The position numbers were made by a program, and so were the translations under genes. A stretch of DNA of 64,000 nucleotides from Actinophytocola sp044466355 (GTDB lineage: Bacteria; Actinomycetota; Actinomycetes; Mycobacteriales; Pseudonocardiaceae): contig NZ_JBITMQ010000015.1 in the NCBI RefSeq assembly GCF_044466355.1, positions 186,001 through 250,000 on the forward strand, in the 5' to 3' direction. The notes under the pieces are model-generated. The model did no database searches and had not been told where the DNA came from. It saw nothing but the letters and a program-made list of their open reading frames with translations. This document shows positions 17,266 through 23,794 of the stretch, piece after piece. Numbering within the stretch: the stretch's first letter is position 1; every line of letters starts with the position of its first letter.

Positions 17266-18465
17266 GTGTCCGTGAGAACAGAGCCCGCCCAGCGGCGAGT
17301 CGCGACCCGAGTCGGCGGTGGTGTGCTGCTCGGGGTCGCCGTCGTCCTCGCCGCGTTGAACCTGCGGCCCGCCGTGACCAGCGTCGGCCCGCTGCTCGAC
17401 CGGGCGCAGGCCGACCTGGGCGCGTCGGCCACCTGGGCGGGGCTGCTGACCACGCTGCCCGGGGTGTGCTTCGCCGTCGCCGGGCTGGCCGCACCCGCCC
17501 TGGCCCGCCGGGTCGGCATCGGCCCGGCGGTCGCGTACGCGCTGGGCGTCCTCGGGGTCGGGCTCGTGGTCCGGGTGCTCGACGGGCCGCTAGTCGTGCT
17601 CGGCGGCACGCTCGTCGCGAGCGCGGGCATCGCGCTCGCCAACGTGCTGATCCCCGTGGTGGTCAAGGACTCCTTCCCCGCCAGGGTCGGCATGATGACC
17701 GGCGTCTACACCGCGGCGCTGCAGGCGGGCGGCGCACTCGGCTCGGCCGCCGTGCCGCCGATGGACGACCTGCTCGGCGGATGGCGCGCCGCGTGGGCGG
17801 GCTGGGCGGTGCTCGCGGCCGTCGCGCTGGTGGTCTGGGTGCTCGCCGTCCGCGGGCGGGTGGCCCGCGACGGCGGCGCCCCGCACCGGGAACGCGGCCG
17901 CTCGCTCCTGCGCAACCGGCTCGCGTGGACGGTGACGATCTTCTTCGGGCTGCAGGCGTTCATCGCCTACATCGTCATGGGCTGGTTCCCGCTGGTGCTG
18001 ATGGACGCCGGGGTCAGCAGGGGCACCGCCGGTCTGCTGCAGGGCATGATCTCGCTGCTGGCCGTGCCGATCAGCCTGGTCGTCCCGGCGATCGCCGCGC
18101 GGCAGGGCAGCCAGACGTGGTGGATCGTCGGGCACAGCGTGGTCGGCGTGGCGGGCTTCGTCGGCATGATCGTCGCGCCGTCGGCCGCGCCGGTGCTGTG
18201 GTCGGTGTTCGTGGGCATCGGGATGGCCGTGTTCTCGCTGGCGCTGACCACCATCGCGCTGCGTGCCCGCAGCGGCCAGGACACCGCCTCGCTGTCGGCC
18301 ATGGCCCAGGGCTACGGCTACCTGATCGCCGCGCCGGGCCCGCTGGTGTTCGGCCTGCTGCACGACGTGACCGCGGGCTGGACGGTGCCGCTGCTCGTGG
18401 TGACCGTGGTCCTGATCGGGCAGGCGGTCGCGGGCGGTCTCGCCGGCCGGAACCGGTTCGTGTGA
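17266..18465 (+). CDS. MFS transporter, CynX/NimT-like
   Basis: 399 residues with twelve membrane segments. AALNLRPAVTSVGPLLD near the N-terminus and ANVLIPVVVKDSFPARVGMMTGVY are typical of the CynX/NimT (cyanate permease-like) branch of the major facilitator family. Divergent from the FadR-type regulator, which suggests an acid or anion substrate; the real substrate is not shown. GTG 17266, with GTG 17272 as an alternative. Confidence 0.85.
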   Translation: MSVRTEPAQRRVATRVGGGVLLGVAVVLAALNLRPAVTSVGPLLDRAQADLGASATWAGLLTTLPGVCFAVAGLAAPALARRVGIGPAVAYALGVLGVGLVVRVLDGPLVVLGGTLVASAGIALANVLIPVVVKDSFPARVGMMTGVYTAALQAGGALGSAAVPPMDDLLGGWRAAWAGWAVLAAVALVVWVLAVRGRVARDGGAPHRERGRSLLRNRLAWTVTIFFGLQAFIAYIVMGWFPLVLMDAGVSRGTAGLLQGMISLLAVPISLVVPAIAARQGSQTWWIVGHSVVGVAGFVGMIVAPSAAPVLWSVFVGIGMAVFSLALTTIALRARSGQDTASLSAMAQGYGYLIAAPGPLVFGLLHDVTAGWTVPLLVVTVVLIGQAVAGGLAGRNRFV

Positions 18466-18468
18466 CGA

Positions 18469-18501
18469 CCGTGGCCGACGGGAGTGTCCCGCCGGCCACG
18501 G
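18469..18501 (+). terminator. Hairpin after the MFS gene
   Basis: CCGTGGCCG and CGGCCACGG pair, then after one mismatch CGGGA pairs with TCCCG around a GTG loop. It begins 4 bases after the MFS stop. There is no T-run, as is usual for such stem-loops in actinomycetes. Confidence 0.6.
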
Positions 18502-18536
18502 CCCGAGGAGAGCGCGGACGCTGTTCCGTGACAGGG

Positions 18537-18560
18537 GTAGAAGGAAGCGCCCGCATGGCC
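18537..18560 (+). repeat. 24-bp direct repeat, copy 1
   Basis: The core GTAGAAGGAAGCGCCC plus (G/C)CATG(G/C)CC recurs at 21053-21076 in the same orientation with 22 of 24 bases identical. This copy lies just beyond the 3' end of the TerD-domain gene; the other sits in the insert that splits the tRNA-Lys gene. The two copies therefore bracket the TerD gene and three tRNA genes. Confidence 0.65.
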
Positions 18561-18570
18561 TCGGTTGTCG

Positions 18571-20721
18571 TCACACGGGCAGCAGTTCGCCGAGCCGGTC
18601 CAGCGTGTACACCCGCGACCCGTCGGGCAGGCCGTCGGGTGCCTCGACGCCGACGAACGTCACCGGCTCGGCAGGCACCCGCCCGTCCCACACCGCCACG
18701 TCGTACCGCGTGCGCATGCGGTCGACGAGGTAGGACATGGTCAGGTACCGCCGCTCGACCAGTGCCCGCACCCGGTCCGCCGTGCTGAAGGAGTTCTCCT
18801 CCACCCGGTTGAACGCGGGCCGCCCCGACAGGTACAGGTGCAGCCACACGGCCTCCCACCCGTCCGCCCTCGTGGCGAACACCACCGGCAGCGCCACCCG
18901 GCCCCGTCCGCGCATCTGCGAACGCGACCGCACGGTCCTCGGGTCGAACGGCGCGCCCCGCTGGTCGCGCTCGCGGGACTGGAACCCGAACATCGACTCG
19001 GCGACCTCGTCGAACGACTCGCCGGAGTAGATGTTGACCTGCGGCACCACGTACCCGCCGACCGACAGGGGCACGTCGATGAACTCGGTCGCACCGTCGC
19101 GCGCGTCGGTGACGTCACCGGAGTGCACCGCCCCGTCGTGGTGGTAGTTCGTCCACGACACCTGACCGGCCGTGCGGAACCGCTCGTCGAGCAGCAGCAC
19201 GGACAGGTCGTAGTCGGTGCTCCGCGCGGTCTGCCGCCAGTAGGTGAAGAACCGCAGCAGCTCACCGGACACCCGTGCCCGCGAACCCCTCGGCAGCACC
19301 GCGAACCCGCCCTCGGCCGCCTTGCCCGACAGGGGCAGGGCGACGTCGAGCACGTCCGGGTCCACCAGCAGCGGCCGCTCGAACACCGGCAGCCGGTCCG
19401 CGATCGCCGCGTCGAGACGTGCCGACAGCTCGGCCACCAGCCCGGCCGGCAGCGGCGGCCGCGTGTCCGGCCCGACGTGCGCACGCCGCGAACGGCCCAC
19501 GTACATCCGGCACGGCGCGGGCGCGGTCCGGTTGGCGACGTGCTCACGCAGGGAGCACAGCACCCGCCCCGACGCCGAACCGAGCGCACCGGTGACCGCG
19601 TCGACCACGGTGTCCCGCTCCGCCGCCGACGCGAGCCGCAGCAGCCGGTCCGCGGACCGCAGCAGCAGACCGGGCGACGCCGACAGCGTGGTCGCGGCGA
19701 CCTCGATCGCCCCGGCCCGGATCGCCGCCTCGGCCCGGCCGGCGAGGTTGCGCACCGTGCGCTCCCCGCGTGCCACCGCGAACACGTCCTGCGCGTGCGG
19801 CCACCGGCCGTACTCGTGCGGGTGCAGCCGCTCACCGAGCCGCTTCCACCGCTCGGCGTGCCGGGCGACGTCACCGAGCCTGCCCGGGTTCGCCGCCACC
19901 ACGTCGTTCAGCGCGGCCAGCATGAGGCGCCGCTCCTTGCGGGCGAACGCGCGGAACCGCGTCGGCGTCGCGAGCGAGACGTCCCCGCCGGAGGCCTGGC
20001 ACGCCAGGCGCAGCACGTCGGTCGTGGTGTCCATCGCGACCAGCGGCATGCCGAGGACGAGCCGGACCTCGTTGACCACGGCACGGTTCTCCCGCACCGG
20101 GATCGCGGTGGGCTGCTCGCCCTCGGCGCACCCGAGCGCCAGGTCGGCCAGCACCGCGAGGTCGGCCGCACCGAGCGGCGTCGACCGGCCGGCCAGCGAC
20201 AGGTACAGCCGCGTCGCCTCCACCCCCACGGTGTCCCCGAGGTGCAGCACGGTCAGCCGGTCCCCCGCGGCCGCGACGAACTCGTCGTGCGCGGCGAGCA
20301 GGTCGGCGTAGGTGTGCCGGTAGGTGCCGTAGCCGGGCAGGCTCAGCAGGTCGGCGCCGGGCACCAGGGCACGCAGCTGTGCGTCGGAGGCCACGGCGCC
20401 GTCCGCGAGGACGGCGGCCCGCAGCCGCTCGGCCCAGAACTCGACGGTGTCGGGCACGTCGTGCGGGAACCCGACGAAGTAGGCGTTGTGGCGCACGTGG
20501 TCGCCGACCAGCTCACGGACCGCGCCCACGACCGTGGACGCGAGGTCCATCGCGGGCCCGGCGGCGAGCCCGCCGACGTGCGCGAGCAGCGCCCGCGACG
20601 CGGCGAACCCGACGTCGAGCAGCGCGGCGTCCAGCTGCCGCGCCACCGCCGTGCCGTCGCCCGCCGCTCCCGTGCTCGCGGGCACGCGCAGGGTCTTCTG
20701 GATGATCAGCTCCTCGAACAC
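18571..20721 (-). CDS. Large TerD-domain protein
   Basis: 716 residues. The first 450 are mostly helical and I do not recognise them. Residues about 500-660 look like a TerD-type calcium-binding stress domain: YDLSVLLLDERFRTAGQVSW, DGAVHSGDVTDARDGATEFIDV and YSGESFDEVAESMFGFQSRE. TerD proteins belong to tellurite/DNA-damage/phage-defence Ter systems, and large proteins with a helical front and a TerD end (SCO0854/MXAN_6230-like) travel with them. The GTG at 20721 has a perfect GGAGG. It is the first protein gene after a dense tRNA array on the same strand and may be read through from it. Other ter genes are not in the window. Confidence 0.65.
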   Translation of the reverse strand: MFEELIIQKTLRVPASTGAAGDGTAVARQLDAALLDVGFAASRALLAHVGGLAAGPAMDLASTVVGAVRELVGDHVRHNAYFVGFPHDVPDTVEFWAERLRAAVLADGAVASDAQLRALVPGADLLSLPGYGTYRHTYADLLAAHDEFVAAAGDRLTVLHLGDTVGVEATRLYLSLAGRSTPLGAADLAVLADLALGCAEGEQPTAIPVRENRAVVNEVRLVLGMPLVAMDTTTDVLRLACQASGGDVSLATPTRFRAFARKERRLMLAALNDVVAANPGRLGDVARHAERWKRLGERLHPHEYGRWPHAQDVFAVARGERTVRNLAGRAEAAIRAGAIEVAATTLSASPGLLLRSADRLLRLASAAERDTVVDAVTGALGSASGRVLCSLREHVANRTAPAPCRMYVGRSRRAHVGPDTRPPLPAGLVAELSARLDAAIADRLPVFERPLLVDPDVLDVALPLSGKAAEGGFAVLPRGSRARVSGELLRFFTYWRQTARSTDYDLSVLLLDERFRTAGQVSWTNYHHDGAVHSGDVTDARDGATEFIDVPLSVGGYVVPQVNIYSGESFDEVAESMFGFQSRERDQRGAPFDPRTVRSRSQMRGRGRVALPVVFATRADGWEAVWLHLYLSGRPAFNRVEENSFSTADRVRALVERRYLTMSYLVDRMRTRYDVAVWDGRVPAEPVTFVGVEAPDGLPDGSRVYTLDRLGELLPV

Positions 20722-20765
20722 GGGGCCTCCTTTCGTGTCGTTGGTGTCCACAGTGGAGCAGACAG

Positions 20766-20834
20766 TCGCGCGTCCTGGTGTCGATCCAGGGAACCCGGGG
20801 CTATGAATCCCAGGTGGCAACCGTGCCACGCGCG
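20766..20834 (-). tRNA. tRNA-like gene, anticodon CAT, reduced D arm
   Basis: The ends pair perfectly as a 7-bp acceptor stem (CGCGCGT with ACGCGCG). There is a T stem CCTGG/CCAGG with an unusual loop ATCGACA, and a loop TTCATAG that would present CAT (Met or Ile2), with an A-C mismatch at its base. The D arm is shrunk to GGCA-CGGT-TGCC and the total is only 69 nt. Last member of the array; possibly decayed. Confidence 0.45.
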
Positions 20835-20838
20835 TTGG

Positions 20839-20912
20839 GGTGGCCGACCGGACTCGCACCGGCTTCGACCGGGTCCACAACCCGGCGCCTCGACTACTTC
20901 GGCTTCGACCAC
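20839..20912 (-). tRNA. tRNA-His (GTG), divergent
   Basis: A 74-nt cloverleaf: acceptor GTGGTCG/CGGCCAC with all seven pairs, anticodon arm CCGGG-TTGTGGA-CCCGG giving GTG, T stem GCCGG/CCGGT, discriminator C as in tRNA-His. Odd points are A at position 8 in place of U, a 3-bp D stem and a T loop TGCGAGT instead of TTCGAxT. Four bases separate it from the CAT gene. Confidence 0.7.
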
Positions 20913-20914
20913 AG

Positions 20915-21004
20915 CGGAGGATGCAGGATTCGAACCTGCGCGACGCTCGCGCGCCGACCATCGTTTTCGAGACGAGTGCCATTACCGGGCTCGGCCAATC
21001 CTCC
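20915..21004 (-). tRNA. tRNA-Ser (CGA)
   Basis: 90 nt, class II. Acceptor GGAGGAT/ATCCTCC, anticodon loop CTCGAAA (CGA), a long variable arm with stem GGCGC-GCGA-GCGTC, and T arm GCAGG-TTCGAAT-CCTGC. Discriminator G as in serine tRNAs. Only two bases before tRNA-His. Confidence 0.85.
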
Positions 21005-21010
21005 AGGGGT

Positions 21011-21138
21011 GGGGCCGCCGGGGACTCGAACCCCGAACCTGTCGATTAAGGAGTAGAAGGAAGCGCCCCCATGCCCGCGTGCGCGGAGAGCGGAGGTGCT
21101 GTACAAGTCGACTGCTCTGCCAGTTGAGCTAGCGGCCC
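21011..21138 (-). tRNA. tRNA-Lys interrupted by a 55-nt insert in the anticodon loop
   Basis: The outer parts form a complete tRNA: acceptor GGGCCGC/GCGGCCC, D stem GCTC/GAGC, T arm CGGGG-TTCGAGT-CCCCG. The anticodon stem halves GTCGA and TCGAC are 62 nt apart instead of 7. Removing 55 nt leaves a standard 73-nt tRNA with loop CTCTTAA (CTT) or CTTTTAA (TTT), both lysine; the exact cut is ambiguous by one base. The insert contains a CCGC-GCAC-GCGG hairpin and half of it recurs at 18537. It is far too short for a group I intron. Either a pseudogene or an intron-like element. Confidence 0.7.
21053..21076 (+). repeat. 24-bp direct repeat, copy 2, inside the tRNA-Lys insert
   Basis: Matches 18537-18560 with two mismatches, same orientation. 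On the plus strand it reads like a ribosome site followed by ATG (AGAAGGAAG, ATG at 21071), which would open an 18-codon frame ending at 21127 inside the tRNA 5' half. Confidence 0.65.
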
Positions 21139-21153
21139 CAAGTCAGACAAACG

Positions 21154-21226
21154 TACCCCCAGCCGGATTCGAACCGGCGCCCGTCGGCTTCGGAAGCCGC
21201 CGCTCTCTCCGCTGAGCTACAGGGGT
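21154..21226 (-). tRNA. tRNA-Arg (CCG)
   Basis: 73 nt. Acceptor ACCCCTG/TGGGGGT pairs throughout with two G-T wobbles, D stem GCTC/GAGC, anticodon loop TTCCGAA (CCG), T arm GCCGG-TTCGAAT-CCGGC, discriminator A. A single base separates it from tRNA-Tyr, so the two must be cut from one transcript. Confidence 0.88.
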
Positions 21227-21227
21227 G

Positions 21228-21309
21228 TGGTGGAGGGTGGAGTCGAACCACCTCTTGTCGTGCGACACCCGGTTTACAGCCGGGCCGGGCTCCGCAGCCC
21301 AGCTCCACC
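21228..21309 (-). tRNA. tRNA-Tyr (GTA)
   Basis: 82 nt, class II. Acceptor GGTGGAG/CTCCACC, anticodon arm CCCGG-CTGTAAA-CCGGG (GTA), variable arm TGTC-GCAC-GACA, T arm GGTGG-TTCGACT-CCACC, discriminator A. The D arm is compact (GGGC-TGCGGA-GCCC) and position 8 is C. First gene of the array; CCA is not encoded. Confidence 0.85.
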
Positions 21310-21313
21310 ATTC

Positions 21314-21332
21314 GCCCGCGATTTCCGCGGGC
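21314..21332. other. Perfect hairpin upstream of the tRNA array
   Basis: GCCCGCG and CGCGGGC pair around ATTTC, 5 bases before the tRNA-Tyr 5' end. It could be a processing signal or a structured leader of the array transcript. Confidence 0.5.
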
Positions 21333-21386
21333 GTAATGTCTGCGCCACTGTGCAGTTGTCAATGAACAATTGTTTTCGCGCACGGC

Positions 21387-21428
21387 GAAATAAAGAAAGC
21401 CGCCCGGTCGGATTCCCGACGGACGGCT
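21387..21428 (-). terminator. Intrinsic terminator for the small minus-strand gene
   Basis: On the minus strand AGCCGTCCGTCGGG and its partner CCGACCGGGCGGCT form a 14-bp stem with one mismatch, around a three-base loop, followed directly by TTTCTTTATTT. It is a true T-tailed terminator, rare in this window, and lies 22 bases after the stop of the 35-residue gene and before the tRNA array. Confidence 0.75.
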
Positions 21429-21449
21429 CCCTGGCGTGACATCACCACG

Positions 21450-21557
21450 TCACGGTGGGGAGCCTGGCTCGTGCGAGTGCCGATATGACCGGCACTCGGC
21501 GACGGACGCGACACCATTGCGGCGCCGCGTCGGCTCCTTGTGCATTCGGTCGTTCAT
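21450..21557 (-). CDS. Small gene, 35 residues, unknown
   Basis: Translates to a basic, Arg/His-rich peptide beginning MNDRMHKEPTRRRNG with one Cys and ending HEPGSPP. Two adjacent ATGs exist (21560 and 21557); GGAG lies 6 bases before the second. It has its own sigma-70-like promoter (21587-21615) and a T-tailed terminator, so it is a self-contained transcription unit. I do not recognise the peptide; it could be a leader or a regulatory RNA with a small ORF. Confidence 0.5.
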   Translation of the reverse strand: MNDRMHKEPTRRRNGVASVAECRSYRHSHEPGSPP

Positions 21558-21586
21558 CATTCACTCCTGTTCGATCCGGCGCGACA

Positions 21587-21615
21587 ATCATGACCTGCCA
21601 CCGGGACAACGTCAA
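21587..21615 (-). promoter_or_regulatory. Promoter of the small gene
   Basis: Minus strand: -35 TTGACG (21610-21615), 17-base spacer, -10 CATGAT (21587-21592). The start of transcription would be near 21580, leaving a 20-nt leader with GGAG before the ATG. Confidence 0.6.
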
Positions 21616-21698
21616 CCATTTTTGGCGAAAAGAACACGGGCGTGGATTCGCTCGTTCGCCGGTGCCGCGCGCGCGGCGGTTCGGCGACAATGGCAGGT

Positions 21699-22778
21699 AT
21701 GGGCTCCCCGACGGTCGGCGTGGAGGAGGAGTACATCGTCGTCGACGAGGACACGCACCGGCCGGTGCCCCACGGCGGCGCCGCCGTCGCAGAGCTGTCC
21801 GATGTGGACTTCCAGCGGGAGTTCTCGCCCGCGCAGGCGGAGTTCGTCTCCCCGGTCTGCGCCGGCCTCGACGACGTGCGGCGGGAGCTGCTGCGCGGTC
21901 GGCGCACGCTGGCCGCGGCCGCACGCGGGCACCGGGCGTTGCTCGTCGCCACCGGCAGCCCACCGCTGGGGCGGCCCGGCCCGCCGCCGGTCACGGGCGA
22001 ACCGAGGTACCGGCGGATGGTCGAGGCGTACGGCGAGGTCGCCGACGACCAGGGCATGTGCGGCTGCCACGTGCACGTCGGCGTGCCGGACGTCGAGCAC
22101 GCGGTGCAGGCGAGCAACCACCTGCGGCCGTGGCTGCCCGCGCTGCTGCTGCTGGGTGCCAACTCGCCGTTCTTCGACGGCCGCGACACCGGCCACGCCA
22201 GCTGGCGCACCACCGTCTGGGGCCGGTGGCCGGTCACCGGCGTGCCGCCGCACTTCCGGTCCGCCGAGGAGTACGAGGCGCTGGTGACGCGGCTCGTCGC
22301 GGCCGGGGTGATCCTCGACGCGGGAATGGTCTACTGGTCCGTCCGGCCGTCCCGGCACGTGCCGACCGTGGAGGTCCGGGTCTCGGACGTGCCGATGACG
22401 GTCGCCGAGACCGTGCTGCAGGCGGCGCTGGTCCGCGCGCTCGTCACCACCGCCCTCGAAGCGCGGCGGCCGGTGCCCCGCATGCCGGACGAGGTGTTGC
22501 GCGCGGCGTGTGCCCGCGCGGCGCTCGCCGGGCCGGACGGGCGCTGCCTCGACCCGCTGACCGGCCGCGCGGTCGTCGGCTGGGCGCTGGTGGACGCGTT
22601 GTTCACCCACGTGCGTCCGGCGCTCGACGCGCTCGGCGACCTGGACGTGGTGACGCAGTCCCTGTCGTGGGTGCGGTCGCACGGCTGCGGCGCCACCCGG
22701 CAGCGCGCGGCACTGCGCGCGCACGGTGACCTCCACGCGGTGGTCAGAGCGCTCGCCGCCGCGACCACCGAAGCGTGA
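21699..22778 (+). CDS. GCS2-type carboxylate-amine ligase
   Basis: 359 residues of the glutamate-cysteine ligase 2 family (YbdK/EgtA-like): start VGVEEEYIVVD with metal/ATP-binding Glu, GCHVHVGVPD with the conserved His, NSPFFDGRDTGHASWR, and TVEVRVSDVP. These enzymes join a carboxylate (often glutamate) to an amine with ATP. EgtA is one member; an EgtD-like gene lies two genes downstream, which may or may not be meaningful. ATG 21699 (or 21690) lacks a clear ribosome site and may be leaderless. Confidence 0.87.
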   Translation: MGSPTVGVEEEYIVVDEDTHRPVPHGGAAVAELSDVDFQREFSPAQAEFVSPVCAGLDDVRRELLRGRRTLAAAARGHRALLVATGSPPLGRPGPPPVTGEPRYRRMVEAYGEVADDQGMCGCHVHVGVPDVEHAVQASNHLRPWLPALLLLGANSPFFDGRDTGHASWRTTVWGRWPVTGVPPHFRSAEEYEALVTRLVAAGVILDAGMVYWSVRPSRHVPTVEVRVSDVPMTVAETVLQAALVRALVTTALEARRPVPRMPDEVLRAACARAALAGPDGRCLDPLTGRAVVGWALVDALFTHVRPALDALGDLDVVTQSLSWVRSHGCGATRQRAALRAHGDLHAVVRALAAATTEA

Positions 22779-22779
22779 G

Positions 22780-23649
22780 TCACTCCGGTCGCGCGGGCAC
22801 CACCGCGACCGGGCACGCCGCGTGGTAGAGCAGGTGCTGGCTGGTCGAGCCGAGCATCAGCCCGCGGAACCCGCCGCGGCCCCGGCTGCCGACCACGACC
22901 AGCCGCGCGCCTTCCGCGCGCCGCAGCAGCGCACGAGTCGCCCGGTCCCGCACGACCTCGCGGGTGACCACGACGTCGGGGTACTGCTCCTGCCAGCCCG
23001 CCAACCGCTCGCCGAGCACCCCGTGCGCCTCCTCGGCCAGCCTGGTGACGTCGAGCATCGCGGGCTCCCCGGCGAACGCGACCTCCAGCAGCAGGTCGGA
23101 CCACACGTGGACGGCGACCAGTTCGGCGTCGCGGGCGGACGCCTCGGCGAACGCGAACGCGATCGCCGCCTCGCTGGCGGGCGTCCCGTCCACACCGACC
23201 ACGACGGGCCCGTCCCGACCGGGTTCGCGGACCACCACGATCGGGCACGCGGCCCTCGTGACCAGCGTGACGGCGGTCGACCCGATGAGCAGCCCGGTGA
23301 AACCGCCGAGCCCACGGCTGCCGAGCACGAGAACGGCCGCGTCCCTCGCCTCCCGTTCCAGCGCGGGCACGGTGGGCGCCTGCACGCCGACGGTCTCGAC
23401 GGTCAGCCCCGGCGCGGCCTCCTCGGCCACCTCCTGGGCACGAACGAGCCACTCCTTTCCTTGCGCGAGAAGGACATCGTGCAGCATCTTGACGTCGACG
23501 AAGCCCTGCGGGTATCCGGTCGGGATCTGGTAGGCGTGCACGATGCGGAGCAGGGTCTCCCGGCGCCGGGCCTCGTCCGCCGCCCAGCGCACCGCATCGA
23601 GCGCGGACTCGGAACCGTCGACGCCGACCACGACGGGCGGCACGGCCAT
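22780..23649 (-). CDS. Tandem UspA universal stress protein
   Basis: 289 residues in two UspA halves (about 1-140 and 146-287). Each starts with VVVGVDGS/VVVGVDGT and ends with the ATP-binding motif: GSRGLGGFTGLLIGSTA and GSRGRGGFRGLMLGSTS. Such tandem Usp proteins bind ATP and are dormancy/stress factors in actinobacteria. The ATG at 23649 has GGGAGGAA upstream. Convergent with the GCS2 gene with one base between the stops. Confidence 0.93.
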   Translation of the reverse strand: MAVPPVVVGVDGSESALDAVRWAADEARRRETLLRIVHAYQIPTGYPQGFVDVKMLHDVLLAQGKEWLVRAQEVAEEAAPGLTVETVGVQAPTVPALEREARDAAVLVLGSRGLGGFTGLLIGSTAVTLVTRAACPIVVVREPGRDGPVVVGVDGTPASEAAIAFAFAEASARDAELVAVHVWSDLLLEVAFAGEPAMLDVTRLAEEAHGVLGERLAGWQEQYPDVVVTREVVRDRATRALLRRAEGARLVVVGSRGRGGFRGLMLGSTSQHLLYHAACPVAVVPARPE

Positions 23650-23794
23650 TGGTTTCCTCCCAGGGTGTCGGTGGTCTCCGGCCACGATGCCACCGGGCCC
23701 GCCGTCCCGCCACCGCGCCGGACCCGCCCCACCGGTGCGGTCCGACCGGTTAGGGTGGCGGGAAGCCGTCCGACCACATGGGGGTAGCCGAGCC

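Noticed and set aside
21048..21110. Group I or group II intron in the tRNA-Lys gene
   Set aside because: The insert is only 55 nt, far below the size of the catalytic cores, and no conserved core elements are visible.
21071..21127. Eighteen-codon frame inside the tRNA-Lys insert and 5' half
   Set aside because: Although an AGAAGGAAG site precedes the ATG, two thirds of the frame is fixed by tRNA sequence; kept only as a note under the repeat.
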